From: CAYNQK01 sp964470375
GTDB taxonomy: Bacteria > Spirochaetota > Spirochaetia > Treponematales > JBGSOB01
Assembly: GCA_964470375.1 (NCBI GenBank)
Contig: CAYYCP010000004.1
Location: 1-64,000 of the forward strand
DNA length: 64,000 nucleotides
Reading direction: 5' to 3'
The notes under the pieces are model-generated. The model was not told where the DNA came from, searched no databases, and was given only the letters and a program-made list of their open reading frames with translations. Position 1 is the first letter of the stretch. Each line of letters begins with the position of its first letter. This document shows, one piece after another, positions 16,554 to 24,511 of this stretch. The translations under genes were made by a program, and so were the position numbers.

Positions 16554-17501
16554 ATGATAGAAGTCACGGGACTCAGGAAGTCCTACGGCAGCCTGATGGC
16601 GGTGGACGGGGTCAGTTTCCGCGCCGACAAGGGCGAGATCGTGGGGCTGCTCGGCCCGAACGGGGCCGGCAAGACCACCATCATCAAGATTCTCACATGC
16701 TACCACTTCCCTAGCGAGGGGCGGGCTGTAGTGGCCGGCGTGGACGTGGAGGAGGACCCCCTGGGCGTGAAGCGCCGGGTGGGCTACCTGCCGGAGTCCG
16801 CGCCGCTCTACCTGGACCTGACGGTGGAGGAATACCTGGACTTCATGGCCTCCTCGCGCGGCCTCAAGAAGAAGGCCAAGTCCGAGCGGATCGCCTGGGC
16901 AGTCAAGGAGTGCGGCCTGGAGAAGGTCTACGGACGGCCCATCGAGCAGCTCTCCAAGGGTTACCGGCAGCGGGTCGGGCTGGCCCAGGCCATTCTCCAC
17001 GATCCGGACATCCTCATCCTGGACGAGCCCACTACCGGCCTTGACCCCAACCAGATCCTGGAGATCCGCGACCTCATCAAGAAACTGGGCCGCGAGAAGC
17101 TGGTCATACTGTCTACCCACATCCTCCAGGAGGTAGAGGCCCTGTGCGGAAGGGTGATGATCCTGAACCAAGGCAAGATAGCCGCCCAGGGCACGGCCGA
17201 GGAGATCGCTTTGAGCCTCAAGGGCGAGGCGGTTTTCGACATGACCCTTAAGGGCGCCCGCGGTACCGAAGAGCTGTCGCGGGAATTCGCCGCCAGACTG
17301 CCCGGCTATAGCATAAGGAAGACCGGCCAGGACACCGAAGGCCGTACGGTCCTGGAGATCTCCGGCCCGCCCGAGGCTGACGGGGAGGCGCTGTTCGACT
17401 GGGCGGTGGGCTCCGGCGCCAAGATACTGGGCATGGCCAAGCGCCGCACATCGCTCGAGGACATCTTCGTCAGCCTGACCAGGGAAGGAGACAAGGCATG
17501 A
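16554..17501 (+). CDS. ABC transporter ATPase, GldA type
   Basis: A 315-aa ATPase. Start ATG 16554 (MIEVTGLRKSYG) with GGGGG upstream; 13 earlier in-frame codons are excluded. Walker A GPNGAGKTT, signature LSKGYRQRV, Walker B ILDEPTTGLDP and a switch His in STHILQEV. The C-terminal ~90 residues (after AQGTAEEI) are the extension found in GldA/NosF/CcmA-like ATPases. First of four coupled genes: ATPase, ABC-2 permease, GldG-like and DUF4340. This set occurs in Bacteroidetes gliding machinery (GldA/F/G) but also in non-gliding bacteria, so an ABC-2 exporter of unknown substrate is the safe call. Confidence 0.9.
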   Translation: MIEVTGLRKSYGSLMAVDGVSFRADKGEIVGLLGPNGAGKTTIIKILTCYHFPSEGRAVVAGVDVEEDPLGVKRRVGYLPESAPLYLDLTVEEYLDFMASSRGLKKKAKSERIAWAVKECGLEKVYGRPIEQLSKGYRQRVGLAQAILHDPDILILDEPTTGLDPNQILEIRDLIKKLGREKLVILSTHILQEVEALCGRVMILNQGKIAAQGTAEEIALSLKGEAVFDMTLKGARGTEELSREFAARLPGYSIRKTGQDTEGRTVLEISGPPEADGEALFDWAVGSGAKILGMAKRRTSLEDIFVSLTREGDKA

Positions 17502-18220
17502 ACTCCATTTGGCCAATTGTCAAGAAAGAGCTGCGAACCTTCTTCAACTCACCCATCGCCTACATCGCCGTGCTGTTCTTCCTGGTTGCCACGGCCGTGT
17601 GGACCTTTTTCTTCCAGCAGTTTTTCGCCCAGGACACGGCCTCGCTGCGCAGTTTCTTCAGCATCATGCCGGTGGCCTTCGTAGTCCTGGTGCCGGCAAT
17701 CACCATGCGGCTGTGGGCCGAGGAGCGCAAGATGGGCACCATCGAGCTCCTGATCACTTTGCCCTACGGCGAGTGGGTGCTCAGCCTGGCTAAGTTCCTG
17801 GCCGCCTACTTGCTGCTGGCCCTGATGGTGGCCCTGACTTTGCCCATGCCCATCATGATCGGCTTCCTGGGGAGATTGGATCCGGGACAGATCCTGTGCG
17901 AGTACCTAGGGGTCCTGATGATGGGCGCCACCACGGTGGCCCTGGGCTCCTACCTGTCCAGCCTGACCAAGAACCAGATCACGGCTTTCATCGTCTCGGT
18001 ACTCATCCTGATCGTCCTGGCCTTCATAGGCTATGCGCCGAGCTGGTTCCCGGTGCCCAAGGCCCTGGGCGTCCTTTTCCGCTGGATCTCCATGACTCAG
18101 CACTTCGACTCCTTCTCTAAGGGCGTCCTGGACACCCGCGACATCCTCTACTTCGTCGTCACGGCCGGGGTCTTCCTGACCCTGAACGCCAAGACACTGC
18201 TGTTCCGGAAATGGAGGTGA
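17498..18220 (+). CDS. ABC-2 permease, GldF type
   Basis: A 240-aa integral membrane protein with six predicted helices (for example YIAVLFFLVATAVWTFFFQQ and AFIVSVLILIVLAFIGYA), typical of ABC-2 permeases of the GldF family. The segment WAEERKMGTIELLITLPY matches the cytoplasmic coupling loop of these permeases. ATG overlaps the ATPase stop (ATGA). It forms the membrane channel with the upstream ATPase. Confidence 0.88.
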   Translation: MNSIWPIVKKELRTFFNSPIAYIAVLFFLVATAVWTFFFQQFFAQDTASLRSFFSIMPVAFVVLVPAITMRLWAEERKMGTIELLITLPYGEWVLSLAKFLAAYLLLALMVALTLPMPIMIGFLGRLDPGQILCEYLGVLMMGATTVALGSYLSSLTKNQITAFIVSVLILIVLAFIGYAPSWFPVPKALGVLFRWISMTQHFDSFSKGVLDTRDILYFVVTAGVFLTLNAKTLLFRKWR

Positions 18221-18223
18221 GCC

Positions 18224-19870
18224 GTGAAGCTCAGCAATAAGCGCCAGCAAACGCTGATCGCCGCCCTTATGGGCGCGGCCCTGTTATTGGCGGCCATCGC
18301 CAGCACCCAGTATTTTTTCCGGCTCGACCTGACCCAGGACAAAGCCTTCTCCATCTCCAAGGTCTCCAAGAACCTCTTCAAGGAAATCCCGGAGCAGCTC
18401 AGGATCGTGTATTACGTCTCGGACCGCCTGTACAAGGAACGCCCCGAGCCCAAGCGCGTCGAGGACATGCTGCGCGAGTACGCGTCCAGTTCGCGCGGGC
18501 GTATCAGCGTGGATGTGCTGGATCCGGAAAAGACCGGGGAGGCCGCCACCATTGAGCGCTTCGGCATCATGCCCCAGCAATACCAGGTGGTGGAGAAGAA
18601 CCAGGCCAGCGTGGCCTCGGTGTATACCGGCATCCTGATCCAGTACATGGACAAGCAGGAGGTTCTGCCCCTGGTCTTCCAGACCGCCAGCCTTGAATAC
18701 GATTTGACCAAGGCCATCCGCAAGGTCGTTTCCGGCAAGGATATGGTGGCTATGGTGCTTCTGGGCGACAGCGAGAAGACCTGGGATCAGAACTATAAAA
18801 TACTATCCGATGTCCTCAAGGATTCCGGCTGGGAGGTGCGCATGGCCGAGGCCGGCAAGCTGGTTCCGGAAGACGTCAGCCTCCTCATCGTCCTGGGCAA
18901 CAACAATCTGGATGAGTTCGACCTCTATCCCGTCAACCAGTACCTCCAGCGCGGCGGACGGGCCTTCCTGGCCTTCAAGGGCGTGGACATCAGCACCTCC
19001 TATGGCATCTACGCCATGGAGATGGAGAATTCCTCAAGCCTGGACATGCTGTCCGCCTGGGGCGTCACTCTCTCCAAGGAATTGGTCCTGGACCAATCCT
19101 GCTTGACCATTCCCATCCAAGTGGCCTCGCCCTTCGGCGGCACCATGATATCCATGGTCAAGTACCCGCACTGGGTGTCCATCATCGAGGAGAATGTGGA
19201 CGCAAACAACCCGGTCACCAGCCGCTTCGCCGGCCTGGACCTGTTCTGGCCCAGTCCCCTCTCGGTACAGCCCAAGGAGGGCCTCAAGGTCACGGTCCTG
19301 GCCCGGAGCACCAAGTACGCCTGGCGCTCCACCAAGGACTTCCCGGTCAATCCCCAGGACGAGATGTCCTTCTACGCCGAGAACGCCTCCACGGCCGGCC
19401 AGTACGACCTGGCCCTGACCCTGGAAGGTCAGTTCCCGGACGCTTTCGCCGGCAAGCCTCTGCCCCAGCGCGAGGGTGTCGAATCGGATTGGAAGGACAA
19501 GGCCCCGGCGACGACCTCGGCGCCCGGGCGGGCCGTGCTGGTCTCTTCCTCGGACTTCGCCACGGATTTGATGCAGTATTCGCGCAGCCAGCTCTTCTCC
19601 GCCCAGACAGGCAAGGACACGAATGCGGAGTTCATAGCCTCATGCGCGGATTGGTTGGCCTCGGATGATGACCTCGTGTCCATCCGCACTCGCTCCTACC
19701 GAGACACCAGGCTCAACAAGATCGAGGACGCCAAGGCGAAGCAGACCATGCAATTCTTCGTGTACCTGACCACCTTGGTCCTGGTGCCCATGGGGGTGGT
19801 GGCCTACGGCGTGGTCAGGGTGGTGCGCCGCCGCCGCCACGCCAAGTCGCTGAGCGCCAAGGAGGCCTGA
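18224..19870 (+). CDS. GldG-like ABC transporter auxiliary protein
   Basis: A 548-aa protein starting at GTG 18224 with GGAGGTGA 3 nt upstream. Helix at residues ~15-35 (LIAALMGAALLLAAIASTQYF), a large extracytoplasmic domain and a C-terminal helix (FVYLTTLVLVPMGVVAYGVV) before a basic tail. The segments LDLTQDKAFSISKVSKNLF and VYYVSDRLYKERPEP begin the GldG/Gldg_ABC_2 domain seen in auxiliary proteins of ABC-2 exporters; the fold recalls intraflagellar-transport proteins. Coupled to the permease (3-nt gap). Confidence 0.88.
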   Translation: MKLSNKRQQTLIAALMGAALLLAAIASTQYFFRLDLTQDKAFSISKVSKNLFKEIPEQLRIVYYVSDRLYKERPEPKRVEDMLREYASSSRGRISVDVLDPEKTGEAATIERFGIMPQQYQVVEKNQASVASVYTGILIQYMDKQEVLPLVFQTASLEYDLTKAIRKVVSGKDMVAMVLLGDSEKTWDQNYKILSDVLKDSGWEVRMAEAGKLVPEDVSLLIVLGNNNLDEFDLYPVNQYLQRGGRAFLAFKGVDISTSYGIYAMEMENSSSLDMLSAWGVTLSKELVLDQSCLTIPIQVASPFGGTMISMVKYPHWVSIIEENVDANNPVTSRFAGLDLFWPSPLSVQPKEGLKVTVLARSTKYAWRSTKDFPVNPQDEMSFYAENASTAGQYDLALTLEGQFPDAFAGKPLPQREGVESDWKDKAPATTSAPGRAVLVSSSDFATDLMQYSRSQLFSAQTGKDTNAEFIASCADWLASDDDLVSIRTRSYRDTRLNKIEDAKAKQTMQFFVYLTTLVLVPMGVVAYGVVRVVRRRRHAKSLSAKEA

Positions 19871-19872
19871 AG

Positions 19873-20865
19873 ATGGAGTTCCGCACGAAAGTCATCGCCC
19901 TCGGCTCGACAGTCGGGGCATTGTTCGTCCTTGTGATGGCGGGATGGATTTTCTCGCCCGAGAACAACCAGCGCCGTGCCGCCCACGGCACCCTGGTCAG
20001 CGCCAAGACACTGGATAAGGCCGATTCCTTCACCATCGATGCCGACGGTGCCAGCATCCAGCTGGTTCGCGATGGCCAAGGCTGGGCCTTCAAGAAGGCC
20101 GATGCTTCATTCCCGGCCTCGGCCGGGCAGGTGAACGCCTTCTTCAAGGCCGTCTCGGGGGTGAACGAGCTCTACAAGGTCAGCTCGCGCAAGGATACCT
20201 GGAAGTCCTTCGGACTGGAGGAGGGTAAGAAGACTCTTACGCTGAAAGACAAGTCCGGCACGGTCCTGGCCGACATCGTGGTGGGCGGAACGGACGCCAC
20301 GGGCAAGAAGCGCTATGTGGCCTTCACCGGGAAAGACCAGGTCTACGCCGTGAAGGATGTATTCTATAGCTACCTCACCTCGAGTCAGCGTTCCTGGGCC
20401 GACCTGCGCGTATTCCCGGAGACTCTCAAGCCCGAGGATGTTCAGGAGCTCCAGCTCAAGGCAGATTTCCCCGCCGAGGGAGAGGGCGGGACGGCCTTTA
20501 AGGTGGAATACCGCCTCCAGCGCGACAGCAAGAAGGGCTGGAAGCTGGTGGGAGACGATGCGGCCGTCCTGGATAAGCCGAAAGTAGAAGCCCTGGTGCG
20601 GGGCCTAGTGAACCTAGAGGCCGAGGATATAGTCAGCGAGGGTCAGGCCGAGGCCGCCGAACGCCTTAAGGAAGTGAAGGCCAGCGCCATCCTCCGCAGC
20701 GGCAAGGGAGTGGACTATTCCCTGAGAGTGTCGGCTAAGGATGCCGACGGCAAGCATGTGCTGGCCCTAGACGGAAAGTCCTTCATCTACAAGATAAGCA
20801 ACTACAGCCTCCAGTACGCCTGGAAGTCCCCTGAAAGCCTCAAGCCGGACCAGCCTGCCAAATAG
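19873..20865 (+). CDS. DUF4340 domain protein
   Basis: A 330-aa protein with one N-terminal helix (VGALFVLVMAGWIFSPENN) followed by an extracytoplasmic beta-rich region. GQGWAFKKADASFPASAGQV and SFGLEEGKKTLTLKDKSGTV match the repeated pattern of DUF4340, regularly found last in Gld-type exporter operons. 2 nt after the GldG-like stop, and followed by a strong terminator. Function unknown; it probably assembles with the exporter outside the membrane. Confidence 0.85.
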   Translation: MEFRTKVIALGSTVGALFVLVMAGWIFSPENNQRRAAHGTLVSAKTLDKADSFTIDADGASIQLVRDGQGWAFKKADASFPASAGQVNAFFKAVSGVNELYKVSSRKDTWKSFGLEEGKKTLTLKDKSGTVLADIVVGGTDATGKKRYVAFTGKDQVYAVKDVFYSYLTSSQRSWADLRVFPETLKPEDVQELQLKADFPAEGEGGTAFKVEYRLQRDSKKGWKLVGDDAAVLDKPKVEALVRGLVNLEAEDIVSEGQAEAAERLKEVKASAILRSGKGVDYSLRVSAKDADGKHVLALDGKSFIYKISNYSLQYAWKSPESLKPDQPAK

Positions 20866-20884
20866 GCTTTGGGGGATCCGCAAA

Positions 20885-20924
20885 AAAACGGCCGGCCAGG
20901 GGAGCTCCCCGGGCCGGCCGTTTT
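20885..20924. terminator. Bidirectional intrinsic terminator
   Basis: AAAACGGCCGGCC (20885-20897) pairs with GGCCGGCCGTTTT (20912-20924), and the inner GGGGAGCTCCCC extends the stem. It separates the convergent DUF4340 and DHH genes and has T-runs for both strands. Confidence 0.9.
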
Positions 20925-20939
20925 CTTCATCTGCACCCA

Positions 20940-23096
20940 TCATGACCCGCCTATCATGTTGTCCAGGCGCCGGGCGAAGGTCAGGGCTAAACCGTGGATA
21001 TCGGGGACATCGGACTTGGGGATCCTGAAGCCCACCGCGCCCGGATGCCCGCCACCGTTCAGGATGCCCAGCTCGGCTATGGCCGCCCGCAGGTCGAGGT
21101 CGGTGAAGGACTGGCTGCGTCTGAGGCGGAACTGCACGAAGTCAGAGTTGGCCGGATCGTCGTAGTAGGCCACCATGCCCAGGTAGCCCGAGCTCTCGGC
21201 GAAGCGGTCTACGACGGCCTTGGATACTGCCACGGCTGTCTCCATTCCGTAGTCCGTAAACATTTTTGCGGATTCGGAGGGATCCAGGGCGGCCAGCTTG
21301 ACCCGCCCGGAGAAAGCCTCCTTGGAGGCTATGAAGGCGAAACATTCAGCCTCACTGCGCGAGAGGGTGGCCAGGGCGTCGAAGACCTGTTCCTTGCTGG
21401 AGAAGTTGCCGGAGCCCGAACGAGTCTTCTGGGCCAACATGCGTTCGAACATGGAGCTGAACCATCCATAGAACCAGCGCTCGCGGCGGGTCTTCAGGTA
21501 CTTACCCATGCGCGAGTCACCGATGATGCCGCATAGGATGGACAGGACGATATTGCGGGTGAAGAGCTCCGTAAGCTGGTGGCGTTCCATGAGGGCCCGG
21601 TCTCGCTCCATCTTGAAAGCAAGCAAGCCCACCAGCTCACAGCTTGAGGAAGCCTCAGTCACAAGGCGGTAGCCGGGGTCGCCCGAGTAGATGGCGTCGG
21701 ATTCCAGGTGGTGGTCGATCTCCAGCTTGAGGATGCCGGAATCCGCCAAAAGCGGGGCGTAGGCCGGATAGCGGTCGATCATCTCGGGCTTAGCGGTGTC
21801 CATGATGACCAGGGTGGAGAAACCCGGGGGCGGGGGGATGTCGCCCTCTATGACGATGATGGAGTTATAGAGGCAGATGTTGAGAAGGAAACGGAAATTC
21901 TCCGGTATCCCGGCGCCTACCGCGATGGCGGCCTTTTTATTGAGCTTGCTGGCCAGAAGGCCGAAGGAGACCATGGCGGCGATACAATCTTCGTCCGGAT
22001 TCTGGTGCCCGATGATCAGGAAGGAGTCGCGTTCCTCCAAGGCCCGCACGATATTGGCGATGACTCTGTTTTTCTGGGCGATAGTGGCCATTTCGCGCTT
22101 GGAAAGCTCAGCCCGCGCGTCGCCCAGGGCCAGGGCCCGGTCGCGTCCGGCTTCCTTGGCCATGTAGAGGGCCTTATCCGCGTCGGCCCTGAGCTCGGTC
22201 GCCCCGCCCGTAGGACCAAGGGCGGCCACGCCTATACTGCAGCTGACGCGGAGCTCAGGGTGCTCAGGGAAGCGCAGGGATCGCAGGGCCTGGCACAGGG
22301 CCTGGCTGCGCTTCAGGGCCGCTTCCAGGCCTGTGGCGGGCAGGAGGAAGCAAAATTCGTCGCCGCCGTAGCGCACAAGAATGTCCGTCTCCAAGAAGGA
22401 TTCGCGCATAGCCGCGGCTGCATCCAGAATCAGGCGGTCGCAGAATTCAGCCCCGTAGGCCTTGTTGAGCTTGCCGAAGCGGTCCAGGTCGAACATGGCG
22501 AAGCACAGGGGGCTGCCGTCGCGCCGGGCGCGCTCGACGATATCCTGCATGGAGTCTTCCAAATAACGCCGGTTGAAGAGGCCGGTGGCGGCGTCAGTGA
22601 TGGCGCGCTTGCGGGCCTGATCGCCCCACTGAACCATCTGGGACAGGAAGGCGCCGGTCTTGAGGAGGCGCTCGGCCGAAATGCACACCATTCGCTCAAG
22701 GATAGCCGAGGCCGTTCGCGGGCGCTCCTCGATCAGACGCTCGAAGACACTGGAATGCAGAACGAGCATAACCGAGTCCTCAACTGCGCGGCAGGTGGCC
22801 GAGCGCGGTGCGTCATCTATGATAGCCATCTCGCCGAAGAATCCCCCGGCCGTGACACGCGAGAGCTCTATTTCCTCGCCGCCCTCGGGCTTGATGCTGA
22901 TGCTGACCGAGCCGGAGACGATGACGTGGAATTCCTCGCCGACCTCGCCCTCGCGGAAGATGATCGAGCCGGCTGGATAGGATCGTTCTTCCATGGCGTC
23001 GGCGATATGCTTGAGGCCTTCGCGCCCCAAGCCGGAGAAGATGCCGATGTTTCCGAGGATGGACATGCGCGAGGGACTGCGCTTGGAGCCGCTCAT
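20940..23096 (-). CDS. cNMP-binding, GGDEF and DHH/DHHA1 fusion protein
   Basis: A 718-aa three-part signalling enzyme. Residues ~12-135 are a cNMP-binding beta-roll (GGFFGEMAIIDDAPRSATC). Residues ~165-325 are a GGDEF diguanylate cyclase with DAATGLFNRRYLE, a metal-binding MFDLDRFGKLN and an intact GGDEF at 244-248; no RxxD inhibitory site precedes it. Residues ~355-718 are a DHH-DHHA1 phosphodiesterase: HQNPDED (364-370), IMDTAKPEM, LEIDHHLES (DHH 461-463) and GGGHPGA (681-687). GdpP also joins GGDEF to DHH-DHHA1, but its GGDEF is degenerate and it has PAS and membrane parts; here GGDEF looks active and no membrane helix is seen. ATG overlaps the upstream cNMP-GGDEF gene (ATGA). Confidence 0.92.
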   Translation of the reverse strand: MSGSKRSPSRMSILGNIGIFSGLGREGLKHIADAMEERSYPAGSIIFREGEVGEEFHVIVSGSVSISIKPEGGEEIELSRVTAGGFFGEMAIIDDAPRSATCRAVEDSVMLVLHSSVFERLIEERPRTASAILERMVCISAERLLKTGAFLSQMVQWGDQARKRAITDAATGLFNRRYLEDSMQDIVERARRDGSPLCFAMFDLDRFGKLNKAYGAEFCDRLILDAAAAMRESFLETDILVRYGGDEFCFLLPATGLEAALKRSQALCQALRSLRFPEHPELRVSCSIGVAALGPTGGATELRADADKALYMAKEAGRDRALALGDARAELSKREMATIAQKNRVIANIVRALEERDSFLIIGHQNPDEDCIAAMVSFGLLASKLNKKAAIAVGAGIPENFRFLLNICLYNSIIVIEGDIPPPPGFSTLVIMDTAKPEMIDRYPAYAPLLADSGILKLEIDHHLESDAIYSGDPGYRLVTEASSSCELVGLLAFKMERDRALMERHQLTELFTRNIVLSILCGIIGDSRMGKYLKTRRERWFYGWFSSMFERMLAQKTRSGSGNFSSKEQVFDALATLSRSEAECFAFIASKEAFSGRVKLAALDPSESAKMFTDYGMETAVAVSKAVVDRFAESSGYLGMVAYYDDPANSDFVQFRLRRSQSFTDLDLRAAIAELGILNGGGHPGAVGFRIPKSDVPDIHGLALTFARRLDNMIGGS

Positions 23097-24082
23097 GGAG
23101 CATCCTCCGGGAAGACGACGAGATTGCCGCCCTTGGAACGGCCCACCAGGGGGAGGCCGGAGGCAACCTTGATGAGTTCATCCGCAGAGGAGGCGTGGCT
23201 GGGGTAGGAGGCTAGGCCGATGCTGACCGAGAGTCGGGTACCGCCATCGCCTATGGCCGCCGAGAGGTCCAGGCCCCGCAATGCATCGCCGACACGTTCG
23301 GCCACGGCTAAGGCCGCCTGACGGTCGCCGGCCTCCAGGATTGAGGCCAGCTCGTTGCCCATGTAACGGATGGCGCTGCCGTCCTGGCCCAGGCAGCGCT
23401 CGAACTCGGCGGCCATCAGGGCGAGGGTGGCGTCACCGGCCTCGTGGCCGTAGCTGTCGTTGATCTCCTTGAAGTTGTCGGGTTTGAGCATGAGGAGGAA
23501 GACCGGCTTGCCGCCGGGAGAGAGGAGGGCCGGCAGGCTTTCCTCAAGGAAGGCTTTGTTCTTGAGGCCGGTAAGCTTATCGGTGTAGGCCTGGCGGCGC
23601 ATCTCCCGGATCCAGGGCGAGTTCTCCTTGATCAATGCATTGGCCTTGCGGGTACGCCGCGAGGTGACGATGAGGAAGGAGCGCATGATGCGGGCAGCCA
23701 CCGAGGGCCGGGCCTGCAGGGCGCTTTCCAGGCTCTGGCCCGAAGGCGGGAAGGCGATCAGCTGGGTGCCGGCCCCGGCCTGGGCCAGGGCGTTGCGCTG
23801 CCCACCGGTGAGGAATTCAAGCTCCCCGAAGGAGTCGCCTTCCACATATTCGGCCATCACGGTCTTGGCTTCCTCGCCCACCAGGATGCTCACCGATCCC
23901 GAGGCCACTACGAAGAGGCAATCGGCCTGGTCGCCGTTGGAGAAGACAGCCTCGCCCTCGGAATAGAAGCGGATTTCAGTGTGCTCGGCGAGGTAGGCCA
24001 GGTCGGCCGGATCGAAACTTGAGAAGAGGTCGGTTTTGCCTAGCTCCGCGGCCACCTCTGAGAGGGTCTTAGCCTTCATCAT
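23093..24082 (-). CDS. cNMP-binding protein with degenerate GGDEF domain
   Basis: About 329 aa from ATG 24082 (ATG 24079 is equally possible; AGGAG lies 9 nt upstream). Residues ~15-130 are a cNMP-binding domain (RFYSEGEAVFSNGDQAD; GDSFGELEFLTGG). A helix leads to a GGDEF-fold domain with YTDKLTGLKNKAFLEE and LMLKPDNFKEIND. The catalytic GGDEF position reads MGNEL, so cyclase activity is not expected; it may be a regulatory partner. It is translationally coupled to the GGDEF-DHH protein. The same two-gene arrangement recurs at 54.7-56.7 kb. Confidence 0.88.
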   Translation of the reverse strand: MMKAKTLSEVAAELGKTDLFSSFDPADLAYLAEHTEIRFYSEGEAVFSNGDQADCLFVVASGSVSILVGEEAKTVMAEYVEGDSFGELEFLTGGQRNALAQAGAGTQLIAFPPSGQSLESALQARPSVAARIMRSFLIVTSRRTRKANALIKENSPWIREMRRQAYTDKLTGLKNKAFLEESLPALLSPGGKPVFLLMLKPDNFKEINDSYGHEAGDATLALMAAEFERCLGQDGSAIRYMGNELASILEAGDRQAALAVAERVGDALRGLDLSAAIGDGGTRLSVSIGLASYPSHASSADELIKVASGLPLVGRSKGGNLVVFPEDAP

Positions 24083-24147
24083 AGGATGGCGCTCCTGGGG
24101 CAGGGGAGAGCCCATGGGGCGCGGAAGCCACTTTCGGCCATGATCCT

Positions 24148-24175
24148 ACTATAGCTGAAACAGGACGGCGCGCAA
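24148..24175 (-). promoter_or_regulatory. Promoter of the cNMP-GGDEF/DHH operon
   Basis: On the minus strand TTGCGC (24175-24170), 16-nt spacer, TATAGT (24153-24148). The predicted leader to ATG 24082 is about 60 nt. Confidence 0.6.
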
Positions 24176-24260
24176 GAGGGCCGGGAGGCCGTCCAGCCTC
24201 GGCCTAGGGCGGAGCCATGGTGCGCTCGGGACCGGGATGGAGCCTATGGTTACGGGCCAC

Positions 24261-24289
24261 TTGCGCCGCTGAATGGCACGTGCTATGTT
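24261..24289 (+). promoter_or_regulatory. Promoter of the rsgA leader region
   Basis: TTGCGC (24261-24266), 17-nt spacer, TATGTT (24284-24289). It lies 38 nt before a short coding sequence with a strong ribosome site, and about 220 nt before rsgA. Confidence 0.65.
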
Positions 24290-24326
24290 TCACACCTACG
24301 CTGGATCGGTGAGAAAGGAGGCCCAC

Positions 24327-24395
24327 ATGCAGAAGTCGGAGATTGTAGCCAACCTGGCCGCCGGGCCTTCCATCGCCGTCAGAATGCCGTCCTGA
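24327..24395 (+). CDS. Possible 22-aa leader peptide upstream of rsgA
   Basis: A 22-codon reading frame, ATG 24327 to TGA 24395, preceded by AAAGGAGG with good spacing and by a promoter. The peptide starts MQKSEIVANLAAG and ends VRMPS. Its stop codon lies in the loop of a 6-bp hairpin, and the downstream half of that hairpin can instead pair with sequence just before the rsgA start. That suggests a regulatory leader peptide. The alternative is the remnant of a longer gene cut by a frameshift; the sequence after the stop does not obviously continue it. Confidence 0.5.
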   Translation: MQKSEIVANLAAGPSIAVRMPS

Positions 24396-24501
24396 GGGAC
24401 GGGCGCGCGGGGCAGCCCATGTCCCGCGCCGGCTCCTTCCGCCTGCGATAGCCCAGCTGCCAGCCATTATCCTTCCTCAGGGAGCCGTCCCTCGGACGAG
24501 G
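24387..24501 (+). promoter_or_regulatory. Candidate translational attenuator upstream of rsgA
   Basis: Segment A CCGTCC (24387-24392) pairs with GGACGG (24397-24402) around a TGAG loop holding the leader-peptide stop. Overlapping segment B GAGGGACGG (24394-24402) is also perfectly complementary to segment C CCGTCCCTC (24485-24493). C can alternatively form a 4-bp stem with GAGG (24498-24501), the likely rsgA ribosome site. A:B and B:C are mutually exclusive. The stretch between B and C holds another GC-rich hairpin. Regulation is inferred from pairing only. Confidence 0.45.
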
Positions 24502-24511
24502 TGTGCAAGAA

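Noticed and set aside
16554..20865. A gliding-motility locus (GldA/F/G)
   Set aside because: The same exporter set is found in many non-gliding bacteria, and no other gliding genes are present; only an ABC-2 exporter is claimed.
21708..23207. A 499-codon open frame opposite the cNMP-GGDEF-DHH gene
   Set aside because: It exactly shadows a gene with clear domain motifs on the other strand; long antisense frames are expected in GC-rich DNA, and its translation has no recognisable domain.
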